In this document: positions 1 to 8,163 of the stretch, in pieces
How the letters are laid out: each line of letters opens with the position of its first letter
Numbering within the stretch: position 1 is the stretch's first letter
Assembly (NCBI GenBank): GCA_002280475.1
Contig: NCEB01000014.1
Coordinates: 27,261-91,260, forward strand
Reading direction: 5' to 3'
Source of the DNA: Brevundimonas subvibrioides
GTDB taxonomy: Bacteria; Pseudomonadota; Alphaproteobacteria; Caulobacterales; Caulobacteraceae
Length of the DNA: 64,000 nt
Notes under the pieces: model-generated
Told to the model about the DNA's origin: nothing
The model's database searches: none
The model's input: only the letters and a program-made list of their open reading frames with translations
Translations under genes and position numbers: made by a program

Positions 1-486
1 CAGGCCCGAGGCGTCAGTGCGGAAATCGGCGGTGACCATCATCTGGGCGTCGGGCTGAGTCTGGACCGGCAGGGATCCGACCAGGCCCGAGACCGCATCG
101 GGTATGCCGCCCTCAATGGCGGCGAAGCCGGCGTCGCGGCCGCGGCGGAAGGTGAACTCGGCGGCTATATCGGGCAGGTCCGATCCACCCGCCCCGGTGC
201 CGAGCGGATCGCCGGTCTGGGCCATGAAGCCGGTCAGGACGCGGTGGAATTTGTGCCCGTCATAGAAGCCCTGGTCGGCCAGGGTGCGGATGCGCTGGAC
301 GTGAGCGGGCGCGGCGCGGGGCTCCAGCTCGACCAGGATGCGGCCCTTGGAGCTGTCGATGACCAGGAGGTTCTCCGGCGCGATGACGCGCCAGTCACCG
401 GCGGTGGGGGCCGGGGCGGTCTGGGCGGCGGCACCGAGAGGAGACAGGCCGAGGGCGGCGGCGAGGGCGATCAGGACAGGCTTCAA
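1..486 (-). CDS. Cyclophilin-type peptidyl-prolyl isomerase (partial)
   Basis: The reading frame leaves the window at base 1, so the C-terminus is missing. From a TTG start at 486 it has a signal peptide (hydrophobic run ending near GAAAQ). The mature part follows the cyclophilin pattern: a strand reading LLVIDSSKGRILVELEP, then FYDGHKFHRVLTGFMAQTGDP, where the HRV and QTGDP motifs mark the catalytic barrel. It should catalyse prolyl cis-trans isomerisation of proteins in the periplasm. It lies 16 bases downstream of the coaD stop on the same strand, so the two may be cotranscribed. The TTG start is chosen because no ATG or GTG precedes the signal peptide within the gap to coaD. The family assignment is firm; the start is less so. 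Confidence 0.85.
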   Translation of the reverse strand, partial: MKPVLIALAAALGLSPLGAAAQTAPAPTAGDWRVIAPENLLVIDSSKGRILVELEPRAAPAHVQRIRTLADQGFYDGHKFHRVLTGFMAQTGDPLGTGAGGSDLPDIAAEFTFRRGRDAGFAAIEGGIPDAVSGLVGSLPVQTQPDAQMMVTADFRTDASGL

Positions 487-501
487 GGCGGAAATCCGGG
501 T

Positions 502-984
502 TCAGGGTTTGACGCGGGCGCGCACGGCGGCGGCCACGGCGGGGCTGACGAAACTGTCGATTGAGCCGTCCAGGCGGGCGATCTCCTTGACCAGCCGCGA
601 GGCGATGGCCTGGTGGCGGGGGTCGGCCATCAGAAAGACGGTCTCGATGTCGTCATTGAGGCGCTGGTTCATCGCAGTCATCTGGAACTCGTACTCGAAG
701 TCCGCGACGGCGCGCAGCCCGCGCACGATGACGTTGGCGCTCAGGTGTTCGGCGAAATGCATCAGCAGGGACGAGAAGGGCTGGACGTCGATGTCGGCGT
801 TCAGGCCCGCGACCTCGGCCTTCACCATCTGGACACGCTCGGCGGTCGTGAACAAGGGGCCCTTGTCGTCGTTCTGGGCGACGCCGATCACGAGACGATC
901 GACCAGCTTCACCGCCCGACCGATGATGTCCATGTGGCCGTTCGTGACCGGATCGAAGGTGCCGGGATAGAGCCCGATGCGCAT
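502..984 (-). CDS. coaD: Phosphopantetheine adenylyltransferase
   Basis: CoaD joins ATP and 4-phosphopantetheine to give dephospho-CoA, the fourth step of CoA synthesis in the cytosol. The protein is 160 residues, the normal family length. The N-terminus MRIGLYPGTFDPVTNGH carries the TxGH nucleotidyl-transfer motif, and the later stretch NVIVRGLRAVADFEYE is typical of the pantetheine pocket. The frame stays open about 96 codons upstream, but that extension is Arg/Pro-rich sequence read from an intergenic repeat, so the ATG at 984 is preferred. A cyclophilin gene follows directly. Confidence 0.95.
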   Translation of the reverse strand: MRIGLYPGTFDPVTNGHMDIIGRAVKLVDRLVIGVAQNDDKGPLFTTAERVQMVKAEVAGLNADIDVQPFSSLLMHFAEHLSANVIVRGLRAVADFEYEFQMTAMNQRLNDDIETVFLMADPRHQAIASRLVKEIARLDGSIDSFVSPAVAAAVRARVKP

Positions 985-1033
985 GCGATTCCTCCCCGCG
1001 TCCCGTCTGAGTAGCAGGCGACGACGCGGGCGT

Positions 1034-1211
1034 CTCCTCCCTCCCCCTTGGGGTCGACGAAGGCTCGCCTGCGAGCCGAGGAGAGGTGGAAGCGGAGCGG
1101 AGACCGGGTGGGGGCGGCCGGGCGATGCGGGCGCGAACATCGCCTTTGTCGCGCGGGGCCGCCCCCACCCGATCGCTGCGCGATCTGCCCTCCCCTGAAG
1201 GGGAGGGAGAG
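1034..1211. repeat. Palindromic intergenic repeat, family A, copy 1
   Basis: Between coaD and yacG lies about 180 bp with complementary ends: CTCCTCCCTCCCCC on the left and GGGGAGGGAGAG on the right. It contains internal pieces GGAGACCGGGTGGG and CCCCCACCCG that also pair. The same order of pieces recurs at 46451-46596. It can fold into a branched hairpin and spawns spurious Arg/Pro-rich open frames in all directions. No protein is supported here. It accounts for nearly all of the 250-base gap between the two genes. Confidence 0.8.
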
Positions 1212-1234
1212 ACGGCGCGGTCCCTCGTCGCCCC

Positions 1235-1396
1235 CTACCCCTCCTCGGGGTCGGCGTCGGGGATGGCTTCATCGACCTCGGGCAGGACGTAGGCGCCGGT
1301 GAGCCAGCGTTGCAGATCCAGGTCCGCGCAGCGGCGCGAGCAGAAGGGCTTGTAGGCCTCTGCCGACGGGTTCTTCTTGCAGATGGGACAGGCCAT
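1235..1396 (-). CDS. yacG: Small zinc-ribbon protein YacG
   Basis: This is a 53-residue protein starting MACPICKK. Cysteines at about 3, 6, 19 and 23 give the CxxC-x12-CxxxC zinc site, followed by DLDLQRWL, the YacG signature. In E. coli YacG binds and inhibits DNA gyrase; that role is known of the family and not visible here. Its ATG shares bases with the TGA of the RNase E/G-like gene upstream (ATGA overlap), so the two are probably translated together. The C-terminus is short and acidic. Confidence 0.9.
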   Translation of the reverse strand: MACPICKKNPSAEAYKPFCSRRCADLDLQRWLTGAYVLPEVDEAIPDADPEEG

Positions 1397-2430
1397 CAGC
1401 CCTCCTCGATGTCGGCGTGGCCGGGACGGACGGCCGAATCGGCCAGGATCGCCGCCCGGGGGCCGAGGCGGGCGATCAGGGGGGCAGCCAGGGTCGCCTC
1501 GGCAGGGGCGCAGCGGGCGGTGAAGCGCGGCGTCGCGGTGTCCTGCAGCATCCGCATGCGCAAACGGCGCGCGAGGGCGATGGCGCGGGTCATGGGCGCC
1601 TGGGCCCCGTCCCAGCCCCTCAGCCGATCCTCGATCGGGGTGCGCCGCCAGGGCAGAGACAGTTGCAGCACGCCGAACCGGTTCAGCGGGCCGAGCACCG
1701 CCTCGGGCTCGTCGGCGAAGGCGGACCGGGCGGCGCGGCCGAGGCTCTCGGCGTCAAGACGCGTGCCCACGAGGTCGATGGCCACGAGACCGCCCCAGCT
1801 CTTGAGCCGGATCAGACGGGCGGCGTGGCGCAGGCCCTCCTGATTGGCGCGGTGGCGGCCCTTTCTGGGGTCGCGGCCCGGCAGGTGGGCGTAGTCGATG
1901 TCGACGGCGATGAGGGCGCGCGTGCGCTGGACGGCCAGATCGAACGCGAGGTCGGCGAACACGGCCCCATCGGACAGGGCTTCTCCTTCCGCGTCCCAGG
2001 CGGCCTGGATGGCGGCGGGGCCGGTCTGGATCGGGACGCCGGGGGCGAGGCGGGCCAGTTCGGCGGCGACATCGGGACCCGAGGCGATCAGGCGCGGTGG
2101 GCCCTCGGTCGGGCCGAGCAATCGGACGGTCGGGCCTTTGCGCTCGCGGGGTTCGGCGGTGGTCTGGACCTCGACGGCCTCGCCCTCGCGGAGGCGAGGC
2201 CCCTGCCCCAGCGGCAGGAAGGCGGCGGGACCGGGCGCGCCCAGATCGACGAAGGCGGCGTTGAAGCCGGCCTCCACATCGACCACGCGGCCGACCGAGC
2301 GGGCACCCAGCCGGGTCTGGGGCGGATCGTCGTCGCGCTGAATCAGCAGACGCTCGAAGCGGCCGTCGCGGGCCAGGATGCCGCGCGTCTCGCCGGGGGT
2401 ATCATCCAGGAAGGCTTCGAGCCCACTCAT
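1396..2430 (-). CDS. Ribonuclease E/G family protein, short form
   Basis: The 344-residue protein shows the RNase E/G core. An S1-like N-terminal part ([23 protein letters not shown]) is followed by the catalytic-domain strand [17 protein letters not shown] and the block [10 protein letters not shown], which matches the RNase G pattern of nearby acidic residues. It lacks the zinc-link and long scaffold region of full RNase E, so it is an RNase G-like short form that would act on 5-prime-monophosphate RNA in the cytosol. It lies in the order infA, maf, this gene, yacG, seen in other Caulobacterales. It overlaps yacG by ATGA and the maf stop by 4 bases. Confidence 0.85.
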   Translation of the reverse strand: MSGLEAFLDDTPGETRGILARDGRFERLLIQRDDDPPQTRLGARSVGRVVDVEAGFNAAFVDLGAPGPAAFLPLGQGPRLREGEAVEVQTTAEPRERKGPTVRLLGPTEGPPRLIASGPDVAAELARLAPGVPIQTGPAAIQAAWDAEGEALSDGAVFADLAFDLAVQRTRALIAVDIDYAHLPGRDPRKGRHRANQEGLRHAARLIRLKSWGGLVAIDLVGTRLDAESLGRAARSAFADEPEAVLGPLNRFGVLQLSLPWRRTPIEDRLRGWDGAQAPMTRAIALARRLRMRMLQDTATPRFTARCAPAEATLAAPLIARLGPRAAILADSAVRPGHADIEEG

Positions 2431-2963
2431 CGCCGCCAGCCGGTGCCCGCCAGCAGATTGACGGTCTCGGGCAGGGGCAGGCCCATGACGGCGGGGTGGC
2501 TGCCGACGATGCGGGTGACGAAGGCGGCGGCCGGGCCCTGGATGCCGTAGCCGCCCGCCTTGCCGCGCCAGTCGCCGCCCGCGACATAGGCGGCGATCTC
2601 AGGCTCCGACAGGCGTTTGATCGTCACGCGGGTCTCGACGCAGCGGTGGGTGACACGGGCGGCGGTGGCCACGGCCACGGCGGTGAAGACGCGGTGGTTG
2701 CGGCCGGACAGCAGACGCAGGAACCGCTCGGCCTCGGCCGCATCGGCGGGTTTTTCCAGCAGGCGGCGGCCGACCGCGACGACGGTGTCGGCGGACAGGA
2801 CGACAGCGTCGGGATGGCGGGCCAGCACGGCCTGGGCCTTGGCGCGGGCCAGCCGCACGGCGAGGCGCGGGGGCTCCTCGGCCTTCAGAGGGGTCTCGTC
2901 GATGTCGGCGGGGTCGATGTGAACCGGCGTTATGCCGATCAGCGCCAGCAGCTCGATGCGGCG
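2427..2963 (-). CDS. maf: Maf-type nucleotide pyrophosphatase, N-terminus missing
   Basis: Maf proteins hydrolyse non-canonical or excess nucleoside triphosphates in the cytosol. The frame shows [13 protein letters not shown], then a run with [26 protein letters not shown] and [17 protein letters not shown], and ends in [13 protein letters not shown], all standard Maf blocks. The usual first residues (an M followed by LASASP before RRxELL) are absent. At about 2958-2967 the frame runs straight into infA in another register, and no in-frame ATG precedes it. The first plausible start inside is a GTG at 2858, which would remove the substrate-binding N-terminus. See the infA entry: the two genes appear joined by a deletion. 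Confidence 0.75.
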   Translation of the reverse strand, partial: RRIELLALIGITPVHIDPADIDETPLKAEEPPRLAVRLARAKAQAVLARHPDAVVLSADTVVAVGRRLLEKPADAAEAERFLRLLSGRNHRVFTAVAVATAARVTHRCVETRVTIKRLSEPEIAAYVAGGDWRGKAGGYGIQGPAAAFVTRIVGSHPAVMGLPLPETVNLLAGTGWRR

Positions 2964-2964
2964 C

Positions 2965-3135
2965 CATCTCGACCAGGACCTTGTCGCCGGCCAGGACGCG
3001 GATGCGGTTCTTGCGCATCTTGCCGGCGGTGTGGGCGATGATCTCGTGATCGTTCTCGAGCGTCACGCGAAAGGTGGCGTTCGGCAGCAGTTCCGACACC
3101 GTGCCGGGAAACTCGAGCAGTTCTTCCTTGGCCAT
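2965..3135 (-). CDS. infA: Translation initiation factor IF-1, C-terminus lost at junction
   Basis: IF-1 binds the ribosomal A site during initiation. Residues 1-57, starting [18 protein letters not shown] and running to [16 protein letters not shown] and VEM, match the family closely. Alphaproteobacterial IF-1 then ends with about 16 residues of the type TPYDLTKGRITYRFK. Here the frame instead continues into the maf gene in a wrong register, giving a low-complexity Arg/Pro tail until a stop at 2599. Because IF-1 is normally essential, this is either a sequence or assembly deletion or a second infA copy exists elsewhere. The ATG at 3135 is clear. Confidence 0.75.
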
Positions 3136-3239
3136 GCGGCCTCCTGCGCCCCGTGAATACGAATCGAGGCTCGCGCCGGGCGGGGACGCGAGCCGTAAGA
3201 AGTGGGCGCTAATGCACGAAAACGACGGGTTAGTCGAGT

Positions 3240-3704
3240 TCAGCCGCGCCGATACAGGGCGCAGACCAGGGTGAAGAGCCGCCGGGCGGTTTCGTGGTCG
3301 ATGGCGATATTGCCGTCGAGGCGGGCCTTGGGCAGTTCGGCCCCCTCGTTGTGCAGGCCGCGGCGGCCCATGTCGACGGCCTCGATCTGGCTGGGCGAGG
3401 AACCGCGAAGGGCCTCGTAGTAGCTGTCGCAGATCAGCAGATAGTCGCGCAGCACCTGCTTCAGCGGCGTCAGCGACAGGGCGTAGGTGCGGGCGAAGTC
3501 GATGCCGCTGATATCGAACACCAGCCGGTTGTCCTGGAGCGAGAGCTTGAGCCCATAGGGGCCGGCGTCGGCCTCGTGCGGGGCGAAGGCGTTCTTCTCG
3601 ACCAGGTCGAAGATGGCGACGCGGCGCTCGTGCTCGATCTCGGCGGTGGCGGACGGCAGCGTCGCCTCGTCCAGTTCGACGCTGGCCAGCCTCTGATCGG
3701 TCAT
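3240..3704 (-). CDS. UPF0262 family protein
   Basis: The 154-residue cytosolic protein starts [16 protein letters not shown]. The blocks [28 protein letters not shown] and [20 protein letters not shown] are diagnostic for UPF0262, a family of unknown function confined largely to alphaproteobacteria. No catalytic motif is evident. It begins inside the stop of the DUF2948 gene (ATGA overlap), so it is the second gene of a murA-linked operon on the minus strand. The longer open frame upstream is the DUF2948 gene read in another register. Confidence 0.9.
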   Translation of the reverse strand: MTDQRLASVELDEATLPSATAEIEHERRVAIFDLVEKNAFAPHEADAGPYGLKLSLQDNRLVFDISGIDFARTYALSLTPLKQVLRDYLLICDSYYEALRGSSPSQIEAVDMGRRGLHNEGAELPKARLDGNIAIDHETARRLFTLVCALYRRG

Positions 3705-4216
3705 TCGGCGTCCTTGCCGGACGGGGGGCCGTCCAGGTGGGTGGGGGCCATGCGGGCCTGCCAGCGCTCGGACAGATCGGCGACGACGGCGTCCAGGCAT
3801 TCGACGTCGACCCGCAGGTCGCCGCCGCCCGCGAACATCAGGATCACCTTGCCGCCCGGCGGCTCGCCCTCGATGAAGTGGATGGCGAGAAGCTCCAGCG
3901 GGGTGTCGGGCAGGCGCGGCAGGCCCCGGCTCTTGACCGCCTGGACGTCGCCGAACTGCATGGCCGCCCGCACCCAGGTGCCGCCGCATTCCCAGCAGAA
4001 GCGCGAAAGCTCGATGGTCAGGCGACGCGCGCCCTTTTCCCAGACGATGTCGGCGGGGCGAAGGATGGCGTCCTGAAGCGCGGCGGAGATGATGGCCAGG
4101 TCCTCGCCGTCCTCGGCGAGCAGGCGCAGGGGCGCGCTGGAGCCGCCCGCGGCCTGCCGCAGCGCCTCACCCTCCTCGCTCGTGATCGGCGCGCTCGCCA
4201 GATCCTCAGTGGTCAT
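3701..4216 (-). CDS. DUF2948 family protein
   Basis: The 171-residue protein has the DUF2948 pattern [22 protein letters not shown] near the start, [18 protein letters not shown] in the middle, and a strand [20 protein letters not shown] followed by an acidic [13 protein letters not shown]. The function of the family is unknown. It sits between murA (11-base overlap) and the UPF0262 gene (4-base overlap), an arrangement common in Caulobacterales and Rhizobiales, which suggests a shared transcript with cell-wall synthesis. No signal peptide or membrane segment is seen. Confidence 0.88.
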   Translation of the reverse strand: MTTEDLASAPITSEEGEALRQAAGGSSAPLRLLAEDGEDLAIISAALQDAILRPADIVWEKGARRLTIELSRFCWECGGTWVRAAMQFGDVQAVKSRGLPRLPDTPLELLAIHFIEGEPPGGKVILMFAGGGDLRVDVECLDAVVADLSERWQARMAPTHLDGPPSGKDAE

Positions 4217-5510
4217 CGTCCGGTCCTTCGACGGGCGGGCCCTTCACCCGTCGGATGTCGGCCCCGCAGGCACCGAGCTTTTCTTCCAGACGCTCGAAAC
4301 CGCGATCCAGATGATAGACGCGACCGATCGAGGTTTCACCCTCGGCGACGAGGCCGGCGATCACCAGGCTGACCGAGGCGCGCAGGTCGGTGGCCATGAC
4401 CGGGGCCCCCTTCAGCCGATCCACGCCAGTGACGTGGGCCTCGCCCGCATGGACCGAGATGTCGGCGCCCAGACGCGCCAGCTCGGGCGCGTGCATGAAG
4501 CGGTTCTCGAAGATGTTCTCGTGAATGACGCTGACGCCGTCGGCGGTGGTCATCAGGGTCATGAACTGGGCCTGGAGGTCGGTGGCGAAGCCCGGATAGA
4601 CCTCGGTCGCGACGTTCGTGGCCCGGAGCCGGACGGACGGGTCGCGGCGGACGATGACGCCGTCGTCGGTCGGCTCGATCTCGACGCCCGCGGCGGTCAT
4701 CTTGTCCGTGAGGGCGGTGATGAGGTCGGGACGGGCGCGGGTCAGGCGGACCTCGCCCCCCGCCATGGCGGCGGCGCAGGCGTAGGAGCCCATCTCGATC
4801 CGGTCGGGGATGACCGACCAGTCGCCGCCCGAGAGGGAGGTGACGCCCTCGATCACCAGGGTATCCGTGTCGATGCCCTCGATGTTCGCGCCCATCATGA
4901 CGAGGCAGCGGGCCAGGTCGCCGATCTCGGGCTCGCGGGCGGCACGCTTCAGCACGGTGGTGCCCCGGGCGAGGACGGCGGCCATCAGGGTGTGTTCGGT
5001 CGCGCCGACCGAGACGAAGGGAAACTCGATCTCGGCCCCGCGCAGCCCACCGGGTGCCATGGCCGAGACATAACCCTCCTCCAGGTGGATGGAGGCGCCG
5101 AGCCGGGTCAGGGCGTCGATGTGCAGATCGACGGGGCGCGCGCCGATGGTGCAGCCGCCCGGCAGGGAGACCTTGGCGTGGCCGGTGCGCGCCAGCAGCG
5201 GGCCCAGGACGTTGAAGCTGGCCCGCATCTGACGGACCAGGTCGTAGGGGGCGAAGGTCGAACTGATCTCGGCGGCATGGAACAGGGTCTCCTGCTCGGA
5301 GCCGTGGCCGTTCTCCGTCACCTCGACGCCGAAGGAGCGCAGCAGCCGGCCCAGGAATTTGGTGTCGGCCAGACGCGGCATATTGGTCAGGCGCAGCGGC
5401 TGGTCCGTCAGGATCGAGGCCGCCATCAGCTTGATGGCCGAGTTCTTGGCCCCCGAGACCGGGATCTCGCCGTGCAGCGGGCCGTTGCCGTGAACCGTAA
5501 TGCTGTCCAT
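4206..5510 (-). CDS. murA: UDP-N-acetylglucosamine 1-carboxyvinyltransferase
   Basis: MurA transfers enolpyruvate from PEP to UDP-GlcNAc, the first committed step of peptidoglycan synthesis. The protein is 434 residues. It starts [24 protein letters not shown] cut by the family N-terminal loop with the Lys of SGAKN. The catalytic loop reads [14 protein letters not shown], with the fosfomycin-target Cys of GGCxIG present. The stretch [16 protein letters not shown] is the usual C-terminal signature. Fosfomycin would therefore be expected to bind. It is first in a murA, DUF2948, UPF0262 run on the minus strand. Confidence 0.96.
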   Translation of the reverse strand: MDSITVHGNGPLHGEIPVSGAKNSAIKLMAASILTDQPLRLTNMPRLADTKFLGRLLRSFGVEVTENGHGSEQETLFHAAEISSTFAPYDLVRQMRASFNVLGPLLARTGHAKVSLPGGCTIGARPVDLHIDALTRLGASIHLEEGYVSAMAPGGLRGAEIEFPFVSVGATEHTLMAAVLARGTTVLKRAAREPEIGDLARCLVMMGANIEGIDTDTLVIEGVTSLSGGDWSVIPDRIEMGSYACAAAMAGGEVRLTRARPDLITALTDKMTAAGVEIEPTDDGVIVRRDPSVRLRATNVATEVYPGFATDLQAQFMTLMTTADGVSVIHENIFENRFMHAPELARLGADISVHAGEAHVTGVDRLKGAPVMATDLRASVSLVIAGLVAEGETSIGRVYHLDRGFERLEEKLGACGADIRRVKGPPVEGPDDDH

Positions 5511-5614
5511 GTCGTCCTTGAAGCCGCAAGGATCGACCGTCCCGGCGAGCCGGCTATCTAGCGCGGCCCGGGTGCGTTGCGAAAGGGGAGGATGCGGTCA
5601 CGTTCGGTGAGCGG

Positions 5615-5785
5615 TCAGCTGTCGGTGGGGCGGGCCGGTTTGGGGGCCTTGCGGCGACGGAGATTTTCCCGGAGCGCCTTGGCCAGGCGGGCGGCGCGTT
5701 CGGACTTGGCCGACGGCTCCCGCGTCGGCGCCGCCTCGAGCCGGACGGCGGGCGGGGTGGACGGTGTCTCGGGCGGCTCGGTCAT
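5615..5785 (-). CDS. Small conserved basic protein
   Basis: This is a short frame of 56 residues if started at the ATG at 5785 (MTEPPETPST); an alternative ATG lies at 5839. The C-terminal part SERAARLAKALRENLRRRKA is strongly basic and amphipathic, and resembles small basic proteins annotated next to murA in related genomes. The N-terminal half is Pro- and Ala-rich. It has no signal peptide, and I cannot assign a function. It lies about 100 bases upstream of murA on the same strand. Overlap with the tRNA promoter region is avoided with this start. Confidence 0.5.
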   Translation of the reverse strand: MTEPPETPSTPPAVRLEAAPTREPSAKSERAARLAKALRENLRRRKAPKPARPTDS

Positions 5786-5872
5786 GGTCGCAGTCAGCAC
5801 CGGGAAATCTTTCGCGGCAAGGGGCTTCCCCCCCGACACTCCAGTGGCTATACGGCCGCTTCCTCAGAACAG

Positions 5873-5947
<75 letters not shown>

Positions 5948-5958
5948 TCTGAACGAAC

Positions 5959-5987
5959 AAGGCCCGGTCACGAGACCGGGCCTTTTG
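5959..5987 (+). terminator. Rho-independent terminator of tRNA-Thr
   Basis: A perfect 11-bp stem AAGGCCCGGTC / GACCGGGCCTT with loop ACGA is followed by TT. It directly follows the tRNA on the plus strand. Confidence 0.9.
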
Positions 5988-6005
5988 CGTTTGGACATCA
6001 CCCGT

Positions 6006-6638
6006 TCAGCGGCGGCGGTCGTCGGCGCGCTTGCGGTCGCTGCCGGACTGGTAGGACAGGCCGATGGAGGTGCGGGGCTCGCGCGAGCGGTCGCGGCCCG
6101 CGTGGCTCCAACCCGGGCCGAAGAAGGAATTGGGGGCGTTCAGCGGCGGGCCGTCCAGGTCGTCGTACCCCTGACCGCGGCGATCGCCGTAGAGACCGCC
6201 GCCATAGCCGTAACCGTATCCGCCATAGCCATATCCGTAGCCGTAGCCGTAGAGGCCATGACCGTTGCGAACTTGCTGATAGGTCAGGTCGATCCGGCCG
6301 TTCTCGCCGACCGGCAGGGAGACGCCGACCTCGACCGCGCTGAAGTCGTTGGAGCCGATGGAGCCGCTGACATAGCCGTGCATCCTGCGGTCATCGACGG
6401 GGCTGCCGTCGTCGGCGAAGGGTTCGGTCTCGGCCGTCCGCGCCGACAGCCAGCGATCGATCTGCTGCTGGGTGGTGAGGTTGTGAGGCGTGATCGCCGT
6501 CGACTGAGGATCCGGCACCGCGTCGGCGACCGGCGCCTCGGCCCCCACGATCACCGAGCCGGTCCCGGCAGGCGCCGTGGCGATCAGGTCGGGGTCGGAC
6601 GCGGTAAGGGCGGCGGCGAGACCGAGGGCGATCAGCAT
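6006..6638 (-). CDS. Exported Gly/Tyr-repeat hypothetical protein
   Basis: The 210-residue protein starts with a short hydrophobic leader MLIALGLAAALTA, probably a signal peptide. The middle reads LTTQQQIDRWLSAR and GYVSGSIGSNDFSAVEVGVSLPVGENGRIDLTYQQ. This is followed by about 30 residues of alternating Gly and Tyr (GYGYGYGYGG) and a basic C-terminal tail rich in Arg and Asp. It may be a cell-envelope or surface protein; no enzyme motif is present and I do not recognise a family. It is convergent with the tRNA terminator. The Gly/Tyr tract is encoded by a low-complexity GCC/GTA-type repeat at about 6195-6260 that could vary in length by slippage. Confidence 0.7.
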   Translation of the reverse strand: MLIALGLAAALTASDPDLIATAPAGTGSVIVGAEAPVADAVPDPQSTAITPHNLTTQQQIDRWLSARTAETEPFADDGSPVDDRRMHGYVSGSIGSNDFSAVEVGVSLPVGENGRIDLTYQQVRNGHGLYGYGYGYGYGGYGYGYGGGLYGDRRGQGYDDLDGPPLNAPNSFFGPGWSHAGRDRSREPRTSIGLSYQSGSDRKRADDRRR

Positions 6639-6711
6639 GGGCGGAACTCCGGACTGACGTTCAGTCTAGCCTCAAATGCGGCGCGATGGCGACCGACCGG
6701 ATTCGACCGCG

Positions 6712-7197
6712 TCACGCGACGCCGTCGCCGCGCCCCAGGGGATCGGGCAGAGGGGTGCCCTCGGGCACGAACTGGAGCGCGACCGAGTTGATGCAGTAGC
6801 GCAGGCCGGTCGGGGGCGGACCGTCGGGGAAGACGTGGCCCTGGTGGCCGCCGCAGCGGGCGCAGACGGTCTCGGTGCGGGTCATGCCATAGGACCGGTC
6901 GACGATGGCGGTGACATGATCGTCGCTGACCGGCTGGGTGAAGCTGGGCCAGCCGGTGCCGCTCTCGAACTTGGTGCCGGCGCGGAACAGGGGCAGGCCG
7001 CACTGGCGACAGACGTAGACGCCCGACCGCTTCTCACCCAGCAGGACGCCGCAGAAGGGAGCCTCCGTGCCGTGGGAGAGGAGGACGCGTTTCTCCTCTG
7101 CGCTCAGATCGGCTTCGAGCGCGACGCGCTGGCCCTCCGACGGCGGGGTCAGGTCGAAGCCGGCGGCGGAGCGGTGGGGCGTGGCGGTCTCGGTCAT
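6712..7197 (-). CDS. msrB: Peptide-methionine (R)-S-oxide reductase
   Basis: MsrB reduces methionine-R-sulfoxide in proteins. The 161-residue protein has two zinc-binding CxxC pairs (CRQCGLPLF and CARCGGHQGHVF), the substrate block GTGWPSFTQP, and the C-terminal catalytic Cys in RYCINSVAL. No signal peptide is evident, so it should act in the cytosol. The C-terminus is slightly extended and acidic. The start MTETATPHRS at 7197 is the first ATG of the frame and gives a length typical for the family. It stands alone on the minus strand. Confidence 0.95.
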   Translation of the reverse strand: MTETATPHRSAAGFDLTPPSEGQRVALEADLSAEEKRVLLSHGTEAPFCGVLLGEKRSGVYVCRQCGLPLFRAGTKFESGTGWPSFTQPVSDDHVTAIVDRSYGMTRTETVCARCGGHQGHVFPDGPPPTGLRYCINSVALQFVPEGTPLPDPLGRGDGVA

Positions 7198-7315
7198 GAT
7201 GCGGATGTGGGGGTGGCTACGGTCGCTGCCAAGGGCGGGATGATCGGGTCGTCAACACCGGGATCAGGAGCGAGGCTGATGATCGGTTCCGACCCACCTC
7301 GAACAACCACTCAGA

Positions 7316-7342
7316 CAAAACGCCCGGCCTTTCGACCGGGCG
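7316..7342 (-). terminator. Terminator of the Cys-rich gene pair
   Basis: Stem CGCCCGG / CCGGGCG with an 8-base loop. On the minus strand it is followed by TTTT. It lies 25 bases past the stop of the 7367-7522 gene. Confidence 0.8.
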
Positions 7343-7366
7343 TTCCGCGCCTAACTCAGCAGGCAG

Positions 7367-7522
7367 TTAGGGGCAGCAAGGCATCGAAGCGCCTTGGCAG
7401 CAGGCCGCCAGAGCGTCGCAACAAGAGGCGACGGCCTGGATCACGGTCTCGGGCGACGCCGCAAACGCGGCGGTTCCAGATGCGAGTAGAATCAGGCCCG
7501 CCACGGTGAACACGTTCTTCAT
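7367..7522 (-). CDS. Small exported protein with three Cys-Cys pairs
   Basis: The 51-residue precursor starts MKNVFTVAGLILLASG, a clear signal peptide ending near AFA, and leaves a mature part of about 28 residues. This ends in three vicinal Cys pairs: CCDALAA, then CCQGASM, then PCCP. The pairs are spaced 5 and 6 residues apart, which suits soft-metal binding such as copper. I do not recognise a named family. Translation from an upstream ATG at 7567 is possible but would bury the signal peptide. It follows the Cys-containing gene 7574-7891 on the same strand and has its own terminator. Confidence 0.6.
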   Translation of the reverse strand: MKNVFTVAGLILLASGTAAFAASPETVIQAVASCCDALAACCQGASMPCCP

Positions 7523-7573
7523 TTGAAAACTCCGTATGATGATGAGTGAGTTGAGTTCGTTGAACACGCCCGC

Positions 7574-7891
7574 CTATCGAGGTGGCGGGTCATCGCCTTC
7601 AACGAGCACTGACATCAATCCCAGGCAGGAGGCCGAATAGGACACACGTTGGAACACAGTCACCTTATCCACTACTGGAGGAGACAAGACCAGCGCGTGG
7701 CAGATGACAGCGCACTCTGCCGAGCAGGGCGGTCCACCCTTTCCCGGAACCATGTCCGCGCAGTTTTCAACGGACATGCCCTGCATGGCCGACGCGGGCG
7801 CAGCGATGCTGACTGACGAAACCATCAGCAAGGCGAAAACCGCGAGAGCGGCACCAATCAGTGGGGCGATACAGCAGAAGATCGGCTTCAT
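7574..7891 (-). CDS. Hypothetical exported or membrane Cys-rich protein
   Basis: The 105-residue protein has an N-terminal hydrophobic segment (IGAALAVFALLMVSSVSIAA). It then has a Cys-rich middle with NCADMVPGKGGPPCSAECAVICHAL, and a second mildly hydrophobic part with SASCLGLMSVL. Arrangement and size resemble small accessory proteins seen near copper or heavy-metal loci, but no metal transporter is in this window and the match is only by appearance. It is upstream of the three-CC gene with about 50 bases between, so both may be one operon. Confidence 0.5.
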   Translation of the reverse strand: MKPIFCCIAPLIGAALAVFALLMVSSVSIAAPASAMQGMSVENCADMVPGKGGPPCSAECAVICHALVLSPPVVDKVTVFQRVSYSASCLGLMSVLVEGDDPPPR

Positions 7892-8065
7892 CTCAGATCG
7901 ACTCGTGAGTCCCCATCCTACGCCGCCAACCGGGCCTGAGTTACCTCAGCGGCTGAAGGGTAGTCTCGGCGTCCGCTAACCACCCACGGCGACCTCCGAC
8001 GACAAACGTCCCGCCCCTGTGCGACCAGTGCGCGACGAGCAACCCGGCGATGCTGCCAGCAATCG

Positions 8066-8098
8066 AAAGGGCCGGGCGAGGTGTTCCCTGCCCGGCCC
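8066..8098 (-). terminator. Terminator of the S41-like gene
   Basis: Stem GGGCCGGGC / GCCCGGCCC with a 12-base loop. Read on the minus strand it is followed by TTTC. It lies about 65 bases past the stop at 8164. The remaining sequence between 7892 and 8163 shows no supported gene; an Arg-rich open frame there looks like chance. Confidence 0.7.
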
Positions 8099-8163
8099 AA
8101 CTCGCTCAGATCCCGCTCAAGCAGCGGGCGACCGCGTCGCCCGCGTTAGCGCGCCAGCATGCC

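Noticed and set aside
7918-8100. A 60-residue Arg-rich minus-strand ORF.
   Set aside because: It overlaps a terminator hairpin, has no ribosome-binding site and no recognisable pattern.
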